Source: Adonisia turfae CCMR0081
Lineage (GTDB): Bacteria; Cyanobacteriota; Cyanobacteriia; Phormidesmidales; Phormidesmidaceae
Direction of reading: 5' to 3'
Assembly (NCBI RefSeq): GCF_011009555.1
Contig: NZ_QXHD01000004.1
Coordinates: 7,465,118-7,529,117 of the forward strand
Length of the DNA: 64,000 nt
A model generated the notes under the pieces. It saw only the letters and a program-made list of their open reading frames with translations, had not been told where the DNA came from and ran no database searches. The position numbers were made by a program, and so were the translations under genes. This document shows, in pieces, positions 54,029-61,495 of the stretch; positions within the stretch are counted from its first letter, which is position 1; every line of letters begins with the position of its first letter.

Positions 54029-54624
54029 GCAGCCACTCCCTTCTTCCGCTTGGCAATCTTTGAGTTCACCACAGCGGCCCGTGCGGCATCCGACAAATAA
54101 ATCTGGATTTTTTTAATATTTGCCTGGGCTCTTGGGATCAGCACCTTATCAAACAGGTTGACTCGCTGGGTAATCTTGCGAGCAGCCTGATTTAGCAACA
54201 CTTGCCGTTGCTCAGCCACCTGTAATTGCAGGCGTAATTCCACCGCTGTTGTGAGGGCGTCCACCACACGCTCGACCCAGTGAGGTCTGCCCAAGAAAGC
54301 ATACTGGCGCACTTCTATATCAACCTTCTCCAACTTAGGCAGACGGGTTCCCACAACATTTTCTTCCACTATCTGCACCCCAACGACCTTAACAATATCG
54401 GTCAGATCTACCTCCTGAGTTGATAGCATCAACAGCTCGCTGGCAATCAGAGGATCTAACTCTCCCAGCTGCTGGCGAACATCCATGAGCCTGCGTCTAG
54501 CTCTGGCCTGCTCAGCCAGTAACTGACGGCGTTTCAGGTCGAGAGATGGCAAGACGTCTTTATAGGTTTTGAGTTGTCGTTGAAGTTTGGTAAGAGACGC
54601 CTTATTTAATGCCAACCTTGCCAT
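54025..54624 (-). CDS. ntpD: V/A-type ATPase central stalk subunit D
   Basis: 199 residues with the two long antiparallel helices of subunit D (about 1-75 and about 120-185). Features include LNKASLTKLQRQLKTYKDV at the start and LNQAARKITQRVNLFDKVLI near the end, the family signature for the shaft that rotates in the A3B3 head. It overlaps subunit I by ATGA and lies 12 bases after subunit B. No subunit F gene follows it, in contrast to many bacterial V/A operons. Confidence 0.93.
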   Translation of the reverse strand: MARLALNKASLTKLQRQLKTYKDVLPSLDLKRRQLLAEQARARRRLMDVRQQLGELDPLIASELLMLSTQEVDLTDIVKVVGVQIVEENVVGTRLPKLEKVDIEVRQYAFLGRPHWVERVVDALTTAVELRLQLQVAEQRQVLLNQAARKITQRVNLFDKVLIPRAQANIKKIQIYLSDAARAAVVNSKIAKRKKGVAA

Positions 54625-54636
54625 GGTCGCCTCCTA

Positions 54637-55986
54637 TTACTGCATCTCTTTTGGAAAGTACTTGTCAATCAGCGCCTGTTTCATCAACAATTCTTGAGGT
54701 TCAAAGCACTCGGCTAACGTTTTCCACCCCAGGTCAAGCGCCTGCTCAAGGGAAATAGAGACATTAATGTCCATGAAGCGCTGTTTGAATAGCTCACCAA
54801 ATTTCAAGAGCTTATGATCAAAATCAGACAGTTCAAATGCCATCGCCTGCTTCTGTTCAGCATCTTTGGCATTGGAGTAAAAGCGAACCATCGTATTCAT
54901 AATCTGACTATGGTCTTCGCGAGTCGCCTTACCAATAACATGCTGCTTAAGTCGTGACAACGAACCAAAAGGATCAATCACCCCATCATGGAGATAGAAT
55001 TGCCCCTCGGTGATGTACCCCGTATTGTCTGGCACTGGATGGGTGACATCATCCCCAGGCATTGTGGTCACGCTAAGAATAGTCACTGATCCCCCCTGGG
55101 CATAATCACAGGCTTTCTCATAGCGACGAGCCAGCTGGGAGTATAGATCACCCATATAGCCCCGATTTGACGGTACCTGATCCATGGCAATACCGATCTC
55201 TTTAAGGGCATCGGCATAGGCGGTCATGTCTGTCAGCAATACCAACACCCGCTTCCCTTGTTCCACAGCAAAACGTTCCGCTACCGCCAGGGCCATGTCG
55301 GGAATCAGGGTACGTTCCACAATGGGATCAGATGCCAGGTTAACAAACATCACAGTGCGAGAGAAAACACCGGCATCTTCAAAGGTGGTGCGAAAAAAGT
55401 GGTAATCATCAAAAATGAGACCGAGTCCGCCAAAGACCACAATGTCTGCATCAGCCTGAATGCCAATGCGAGCTAGGAAAGGGTTAAACGGCTCGCCAGC
55501 GACAGAGAAAATGGGTATCTTCTGACTCTCGACCAGGCAATTAAACACATCAATCATCGGCACATCGGTGCGGATCATCTTAGATGCCAACACCCGCCGC
55601 ATGGGATTAACGGACGGTCCACCAATGGGGACTTTAGAATCCTGTGATAGATCGGGTCTGCCATCAATGGACTCCCCGGTACCGCGAAATACCCGCCCTA
55701 GAATGTTGTCAGAATAGGTAACCTCCATGGGATGCCCTAAAAAGCGAACAGACGAATTTGTCGCCACACCTTTCGTGCCACCAAACACTTGAAGAGCAAC
55801 CGTATCATGCTTAATGTTAATAACCTGAGCCAGAGATAGGCTATCCTCATCATCGCCTTCCACCACAGCTAAGTCGCCATAGCGCGGCCCAGTATCTTTC
55901 AGGTAAGCACTCTCAGGCACTTGCACCCGCATGATGTCGCCAACGATCTCAACTACTTTAGAATAACGAACGAGAGTTTGTGGCAT
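54637..55986 (-). CDS. ntpB: V/A-type ATPase subunit B
   Basis: About 449 residues, non-catalytic head subunit. The family run VATNSSVRFLG, FRGTGESIDGRP, GGPSVNPMRRVL and PMIDVFNCLVESQKIPIF is complete. A true Walker A is absent, as expected. The frame is open to a GTG at 55995, but the ATG at 55986 (MPQTLVRY) is likelier. It is the first gene of the operon, after an 800-base non-coding stretch that probably holds the promoter. In Chlamydia, B follows A; here B leads and A is last. Confidence 0.95.
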   Translation of the reverse strand: MPQTLVRYSKVVEIVGDIMRVQVPESAYLKDTGPRYGDLAVVEGDDEDSLSLAQVINIKHDTVALQVFGGTKGVATNSSVRFLGHPMEVTYSDNILGRVFRGTGESIDGRPDLSQDSKVPIGGPSVNPMRRVLASKMIRTDVPMIDVFNCLVESQKIPIFSVAGEPFNPFLARIGIQADADIVVFGGLGLIFDDYHFFRTTFEDAGVFSRTVMFVNLASDPIVERTLIPDMALAVAERFAVEQGKRVLVLLTDMTAYADALKEIGIAMDQVPSNRGYMGDLYSQLARRYEKACDYAQGGSVTILSVTTMPGDDVTHPVPDNTGYITEGQFYLHDGVIDPFGSLSRLKQHVIGKATREDHSQIMNTMVRFYSNAKDAEQKQAMAFELSDFDHKLLKFGELFKQRFMDINVSISLEQALDLGWKTLAECFEPQELLMKQALIDKYFPKEMQ

Positions 55987-56798
55987 AAGAAACACTCTGG
56001 GCTAAAAGATGGACACCCTAAGGACTAAATATCTTAACAAAAATGGTATTTTTTATTACTTGAAGCGAAACAGAAAACTTAAAAAACTTAGTAATATTCA
56101 AGTCTAGCTGGAGCAAAATCTTGAACAGAGCATCTAAGGAGATCTTGAAACCATAATTTCAGTTCATTAAGCCATACACCAGCCAAATAACAAGTAAGTA
56201 CATCAGCTCTGGTCTACTTACTGAAAACAAAACAAATCGTTAGCAAAGATTCAAACTTGTCTGAGATTAATGAACAACGACCAACAAGATATCATTTTAC
56301 TCACTCTGAACCATAGCAACACACCAAGTGTAAACACGGATCAGCAAAACGACTGCACTCAATCAAGCAAATAAACTAATCTCAATGAACCCATGCAATA
56401 ACATTGCCTTATCTCCAACAGAATTTAAGGTTTTCTAAATAGATTCAATCACCTTTCTCTCATCTTTCTCATCAAAGCAGAATATTTTCTTTTATTACCC
56501 TCACCTTTCGAAAGAAGAGATATACAATAACAAGACTGTATGTCTGTGGCTAGCGTCACAATCATCAATAACAGAGGTGATTTCAGAGATTTCAGGAATA
56601 AAGATGCATCTTTATAAATGTCAGGGTATCTTAACTTCTCTATGCCGTATTTATAGATATCAGCGGTGTCAGAAAAATCAAGATAATCAGGTGCTGTTAT
56701 ACAGCTATACAGCCTTAATCAGTCACCAATCCCAGGTCTTCTAACACATTTGGGACTAGAGGTAGGATAGGCTCTTTTAAGGTCGCAACAACCAATCC
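55987..56798. other. Long AT-rich leader region of the V/A-ATPase operon
   Basis: 812 bases without a credible gene. It contains an 8-bp inverted repeat AGTAAGTA/TACTTACT (56193-56200 and 56215-56222), CTTTCTCAT twice near 56455-56472 and ATACAGC twice near 56700. It presumably includes the operon promoter and perhaps a long 5' leader. Confidence 0.55.
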
Positions 56799-57224
56799 CT
56801 AGGCACGTCGAAACCACAATAAACACCAAGCAGGTATCACAGGCAGCATCAGGTATAACAAATACTGTAAAAATGACACACTATCACCAGGTCTAACTAA
56901 AGTGATTTCTTTCAATAGGGGTAACGCGAATGACAGCATAATCAGGCTAAATAGTCCGACTAAGAGTCTGCCTCGCTGAAATTTCATCCATCGAAACCGG
57001 GTTACAAGACTGATGAGCAAGGTTTCTACCGCTAGAGCTATCTGGATATAAACCATGCCCATGACTAATCCCAATACCCAGTTCTCAATTGGCCTTACCT
57101 GATCTGGATTGAGTGTTCCGTACCACCAATCCTGCCACCAGGCTGCCACACCGATCACGATCAGCAACCCCAACAAACTAATTAGCCCAAGAATGATAGT
57201 TCGTAGTAGCTTGGCAAAAGACAT
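56799..57224 (-). CDS. Small four-helix membrane protein, unknown
   Basis: About 141 residues with four predicted membrane segments: ILGLISLLGLLIVIGVAAW, IENWVLGLVMGMVYIQIAL, LLVGLFSLIMLSFALPLL and LQYLLYLMLPVIPAWCLLW. I do not recognise the family. The ATG at 57224 (MSFAKLLRTI) is preferred over a TTG-led longer frame (57284). It lies between the V-ATPase leader and a GNAT gene on the same strand and may share the GNAT transcript. Confidence 0.55.
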   Translation of the reverse strand: MSFAKLLRTIILGLISLLGLLIVIGVAAWWQDWWYGTLNPDQVRPIENWVLGLVMGMVYIQIALAVETLLISLVTRFRWMKFQRGRLLVGLFSLIMLSFALPLLKEITLVRPGDSVSFLQYLLYLMLPVIPAWCLLWFRRA

Positions 57225-57343
57225 GGCACAGCAGACAATTAAAGGATTGAGTTGTAGATGCTGCCAAGGCGGACCCATTGCCAACTATACACAGTTAGAA
57301 ATGAGGCTCCGCCCACTTCTAGTATCGTCTTAACTTTTGTACG

Positions 57344-57997
57344 CTATGGGTTGCGCTTGAGTGTCCAGAAGGGTGGCGCATCGGGGGCTGTTTTCTGGAT
57401 CTGTACAATTTCAAATCCATGTTTCTGATAAAAGCGTACGGCTTGTTCCGTAAACGTCACCAAATAGCAGGCTACCCCTTCATGGCTTGCCTGTTGCAAA
57501 ATCGGCTGTAGTAACCGACGGCCCACGCCTCGTCCCTGACAGGTGGGATGCACTACCATCAAGCCCAAATACCAATGGGGGCAATCGCCCATATCTTGTT
57601 GATGGGCCTGCTCAACAGCCGATAACAACGTTAGACATCTTCCCAAGCGATTCCAGCGAAACTTTGTGGGTAAGGCATACAGCTGGAGCTCCCAGATCAT
57701 TTTCAATAACTCAAGCGGATTACTAGAGAGTTCTCCCGGTGGTAGCCCGGCGGCAATTCCTTCTAAATCCTGGGTTGTATAAACATGATTGTACTGAGTA
57801 GAATACACAACCAGTTTGCGCATCAACCACGTCAAAGACTGCAGCCGAAATTCTCGATCGTCAGAGATTATATACGTAAAGACTGGATCGTCTGCAAATG
57901 CCTTAGCGGCCACCATACCAGCATCTAAAACTTGTGATTGCTGTAGTTGGATAACATCAGATGATGGCTGCGGTTGTACAACACCAGACGTTTTCAT
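57344..57997 (-). CDS. GNAT-family N-acetyltransferase
   Basis: 217 residues. The acetyl-CoA loop is in VHPTCQGRGVGRRLLQPIL (Q/RxxGxG/A), preceded by the beta-4 strand HWYLGLMVV and followed by the GFEIVQ strand; FYQKHGFE is the usual C-terminal motif. The N-terminus has AKAFADDPVFTYII, common to GNATs with broad or unknown substrates. AAGGAA lies 8 bases before the ATG. What it acetylates is unknown. Confidence 0.9.
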   Translation of the reverse strand: MKTSGVVQPQPSSDVIQLQQSQVLDAGMVAAKAFADDPVFTYIISDDREFRLQSLTWLMRKLVVYSTQYNHVYTTQDLEGIAAGLPPGELSSNPLELLKMIWELQLYALPTKFRWNRLGRCLTLLSAVEQAHQQDMGDCPHWYLGLMVVHPTCQGRGVGRRLLQPILQQASHEGVACYLVTFTEQAVRFYQKHGFEIVQIQKTAPDAPPFWTLKRNP

Positions 57998-58078
57998 GAT
58001 TCAGGTTCCTTAGTTACGGTTCGAAATGAACGTTAGAATTTGTCGTTTTTCACTGGTTTAACTGTAATCAAACCAGTG

Positions 58079-58100
58079 TCCCTAAAGCGTCCCTAAAGCG
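58079..58100. repeat. 11-bp tandem duplication
   Basis: TCCCTAAAGCG occurs twice head to tail (58079-58089, 58090-58100) between the DUF1400 and GNAT genes. Confidence 0.9.
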
Positions 58101-58137
58101 TCGAACCCCTGCCAGTCATGGATTTAATGCGCTAACG

Positions 58138-59868
58138 TTAATTTTCAGCACACCGACGCCCAGACAAACAGGGGGGTAACGACCTGAGCAGATGCAGCCT
58201 GGTGGGGTCTACGCTCACGGTCTCCACATAGGCGGCAGTGAGGTAGGGATTATAGGTTTCATCCCCCATTAAAGAGACCTGACCATGGGCAATCAACAGC
58301 GTCACCATCAGATTAAACAGCCATTGTTCACTGGCGTTAAAGCGTTCTACAATGCCACTTCTGGGATACGCCAGGTCCAGGATCGCCCGCGTCAGGGCAG
58401 AGGTGTGGGATAGATTTTCAGCCAGGTAAAAATATTTTTCAGAGGTGGTAAGCCCCTGGAAAGCAGCTAGCTGCTCTTGCACAATGGGAGTGGCAATATC
58501 ATAGGCTCCACCCACAATGACTACCGGAATCTGAATATTTCTCATGCCCTTGTCTCCAAACAGATTGCTTAAGGGAGACAGGGCAAACACCGAGCCAATG
58601 CGCTCATCGGCCAGGCTACCATCGAGCAGGTGTTGCAACACCTGGGGAGCAGATTGCAGCTCTAGCAATCGACATTGAATTAGCAGGGCAATATTGACAT
58701 TGTCAGGCACAAAATCGGCGTCTAGATCACACTGTTGCTCCAGGAGGTCCACATCAACGGTTGCCCCAGCGGCTGCTAATACGGTGTACCCTCCAAACGA
58801 ATACCCGACCAGACCTACGCGTTCAAGCTGTAGCCGTCCCTGAAAATCAGTTTTGTTTTTCTCTTCTAGAGTGTCAAGGAGAAACCGAATATCCAAAGGG
58901 CGATTGATAAACTCCATGACATCAAAAGATTCACGGTTTAGTCCCAGGGCCAAATCATCCTGATAGGCTGCGTTACTGCCAATGTGCTCGGGCACAGCGA
59001 CCACAAATCCGTTGGCGGCTAAGCTGCGAGCAGCGGCTACCGCATCTGGATTGGTGCGGGTCTCTCCGTAGCCATGGGACAACACCATCACTGGGATGGG
59101 TCCGAGAACGGCACTGAGGTCAGTGGGGAGATAGAGATCGGTGGGATAAGTGCGGTTGCGATCGCGATCCTCCAACATCAGCGATTGTTTCACCACATCA
59201 AACCGAGGCACATCTGCCAGCATGGGTAGCGCCTGATAGTCCAACATCGGCTCAGTGGCAGCAACAGCAACAGACTGTTGAATGGTCGCCTGCACTAAGC
59301 TGTCAGTAGTTTCAATATTGGTCTCAATAGCCTCAGATAGCGCCAAAATTTGTGGCAAATCCAGCCTGATACCATTCGTCGGGTAGAACCGGAGGATATT
59401 AATCAGCGATAGACCCGCCGGATCAGCCGCCGCCAACACCATCGCCGCTCGAATCGCCCGCTGACCATTGTGACGTCCCTCAGTTTTAATCAGCTGCCCA
59501 GCGTTCGCTAAAACAAGTTCTCCGATGGGAGAATACAGCCACTGAGACAGCACAAACGGATCGGCTATTTGTTCAGGAATACCGTCATTTAAAGCCACTA
59601 AGGGAGTACTCAAAGTCCGCTGAAACGCCTGACGATTTTCCGGTGAAACCCTATCCAAATAAGGGGTTAGTTCATCGTCTATGGTGCCTTCTGTGGCAAA
59701 TGCTTCTAGGGATGAGATCGAAATCTGTCGCCCTAAAACACCGTAGTCAAAGTAAAGTTCATCCGCTGAGCGAACGGGTAAGGGGCTCATTATCCCAGAA
59801 AGGATACCTAAAGCCGTAGCTTGCACTAACCGTCGAATCACCTTGAGATAACCTGTTGTAAAACCCAT
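58138..59868 (-). CDS. Secreted esterase with DUF1400 and alpha/beta hydrolase domains
   Basis: 576 residues. A signal peptide (to about residue 34, VRSA-DE) is followed by the DUF1400 domain typical of cyanobacteria (about 35-160; LYFDYGVLGRQISISSLEAFA, SPENRQAFQ). The hydrolase domain (about 220-575) has SHGYGETRTNPD, the nucleophile elbow VGYSFGG, an acid in VIVGGAYDIATP and a His in LAENLSHTSALT. Paralogues act on platelet-activating-factor-like or other esters; the substrate is unknown. Probably periplasmic. It is transcribed singly and followed by a tandem duplication. Confidence 0.9.
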   Translation of the reverse strand: MGFTTGYLKVIRRLVQATALGILSGIMSPLPVRSADELYFDYGVLGRQISISSLEAFATEGTIDDELTPYLDRVSPENRQAFQRTLSTPLVALNDGIPEQIADPFVLSQWLYSPIGELVLANAGQLIKTEGRHNGQRAIRAAMVLAAADPAGLSLINILRFYPTNGIRLDLPQILALSEAIETNIETTDSLVQATIQQSVAVAATEPMLDYQALPMLADVPRFDVVKQSLMLEDRDRNRTYPTDLYLPTDLSAVLGPIPVMVLSHGYGETRTNPDAVAAARSLAANGFVVAVPEHIGSNAAYQDDLALGLNRESFDVMEFINRPLDIRFLLDTLEEKNKTDFQGRLQLERVGLVGYSFGGYTVLAAAGATVDVDLLEQQCDLDADFVPDNVNIALLIQCRLLELQSAPQVLQHLLDGSLADERIGSVFALSPLSNLFGDKGMRNIQIPVVIVGGAYDIATPIVQEQLAAFQGLTTSEKYFYLAENLSHTSALTRAILDLAYPRSGIVERFNASEQWLFNLMVTLLIAHGQVSLMGDETYNPYLTAAYVETVSVDPTRLHLLRSLPPCLSGRRCAEN

Positions 59869-59879
59869 GATAGTTGTCT

Positions 59880-59905
59880 CAGTTTATTGGATCAGTTTAT
59901 TGGAT
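59880..59905. repeat. 13-bp tandem duplication
   Basis: CAGTTTATTGGAT occurs twice (59880-59892, 59893-59905) just upstream of the DUF1400 esterase start. Confidence 0.9.
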
Positions 59906-59961
59906 AGTAGGGGCTTGCACCTGTCTTGGGATCACAGATGTCACCAAGCCGAATTTCAGAT

Positions 59962-61356
59962 TTATTTCGCAACAGGCTGTTGCTCCTGATTAGTTACAGT
60001 CTGGTTACTAGCAAATACCCATCGCAGCATCGGAGGAGCCACAAAGGTGGTGGCAATCACCATCAACACAATGGCAACATTCAAGGAACCGGTTAATGTC
60101 CCTGTGGTGGCCCCCAGACCTGCAAATACTAAACCCACTTCTCCCCGTGGCACCATGCCAGTACCAATGGCTAGCCGATTCACATTCTCTTTAGAAAAGA
60201 CAAAATATCCAGCGGCTAGTTTGCCCAAAATGGCAATCACAATTAGGAATGCTGCTATCACTAAACCAGTTCGACTCTCAGGATTCGCCAAGTTCAGGAC
60301 ACTCAAGTCAGTTTTGGCCCCAATGGACACAAAGAATACCGTTGCAAATAGAGCAACTAAAGGCTCACAGGCCTTCTCTAAAGCTGCCGTTGCTTTTGTA
60401 TTGCCAAGAATTATACCGGCTGCAAAACAGCCAAGGATTTCTTCCAAGCCAATCACATTCGCAATCGTGCCCATCAACGATAGAAAGATAATGGAACCGA
60501 TCAGCACACTATACGGATTACTGAATCTGCTCAGAAAGTTGATGTAGCGGGGACCAAAAACCTTATTCAAGACAATGGCTGATATTACAAAAAGTGTAGC
60601 GCTGACAATGGTGCCAATGACGCTAGAAATCTCCACTGTTCCATGCTCGGCAATACCGATGGCCACGGCTAAAATAGCAATGCCAAGAATATCGTCTAAA
60701 ACGGCAGCACCGAGAATAATTTGCCCTTCCTTGGTGTTCAATACTCCCATATCTTGCATGATTCGAGAGGTAATGCCGATACTGGTAGCCGTTAGTGCTG
60801 CCGCCGCAAAAATTGATGCGATCGCGGATAGATGAAAGATCGAAGTCAGACCCACAAACCCGGCTACAAACGGGAGAATCACCCCTGCCACAGCGACTGA
60901 TGCCGCCTGGGGACCCACCTTGATTAACTCTTCGAGATCAGCTTCCAGACCAATCTTAAAGAGCAAAACCCCCACACCAAGCTCGGCATATTGATTCAGT
61001 AAAATCCTTATCGGACCCGCAAAAACTTCTTGAATTGTCGTAGTGTCACTACCAGAAATTAGCTGAACAGCGGCCACGGTCCAATCAGCGACTTCCCCTC
61101 CATTACCCAAAACAATACAATGAATACCTGAAACACCCAGAATAAAACCAGCAATCAGTTCACCTAGAACTGCAGGCAAACTCAAGCGAATAGCAAGTTC
61201 GCCAAAAAGCTGAGCAAACAGAAAAACGACAACGGTCACAAATGCAACTGCTGCGGCTAACGCTTTAGCATAGAACTCGCTTTCAACTCCAACAGCTGAA
61301 GCTAGCAGCGGAGTAAGCACAGAACTCGTGACAACAGAAAATGAAGAAAGAATCAT
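59962..61356 (-). CDS. CPA2-family cation/H+ antiporter
   Basis: 464 residues with about thirteen membrane segments. CPA2 motifs are clear: LAVELGVGVLLFKIGLEAD-like text (AELGVGVLLFKIGLE), the ion site AAVLDDILGIAIL with two Asp, and GMVPRGEVGLVFAGLG. A pair of Asp in that position is common in electrogenic Na+/H+ antiporters (NapA-like). No KTN/RCK domain is fused. It is the third antiporter family in the window. The ATG at 61356 opens directly into the first helix. Confidence 0.93.
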   Translation of the reverse strand: MILSSFSVVTSSVLTPLLASAVGVESEFYAKALAAAVAFVTVVVFLFAQLFGELAIRLSLPAVLGELIAGFILGVSGIHCIVLGNGGEVADWTVAAVQLISGSDTTTIQEVFAGPIRILLNQYAELGVGVLLFKIGLEADLEELIKVGPQAASVAVAGVILPFVAGFVGLTSIFHLSAIASIFAAAALTATSIGITSRIMQDMGVLNTKEGQIILGAAVLDDILGIAILAVAIGIAEHGTVEISSVIGTIVSATLFVISAIVLNKVFGPRYINFLSRFSNPYSVLIGSIIFLSLMGTIANVIGLEEILGCFAAGIILGNTKATAALEKACEPLVALFATVFFVSIGAKTDLSVLNLANPESRTGLVIAAFLIVIAILGKLAAGYFVFSKENVNRLAIGTGMVPRGEVGLVFAGLGATTGTLTGSLNVAIVLMVIATTFVAPPMLRWVFASNQTVTNQEQQPVAK

Positions 61357-61495
61357 AGTTCAAAAAAGAATCTTGGGGAATTTGAGAACCTGGACAACAT
61401 TCACATCATTACCAATATTTCTAAACACTGAGTTCACCGGCACGATCTTCTCAAGGAGAGGAAATTCTAAGGCACAATGTCACCCATAGAATGTC

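Noticed and set aside
56270-56374. 34-codon frame in the V-ATPase leader (MNNDQQDIILLTLNHSN)
   Set aside because: No ribosome site, AT-driven composition and no recognisable feature. Probably chance.
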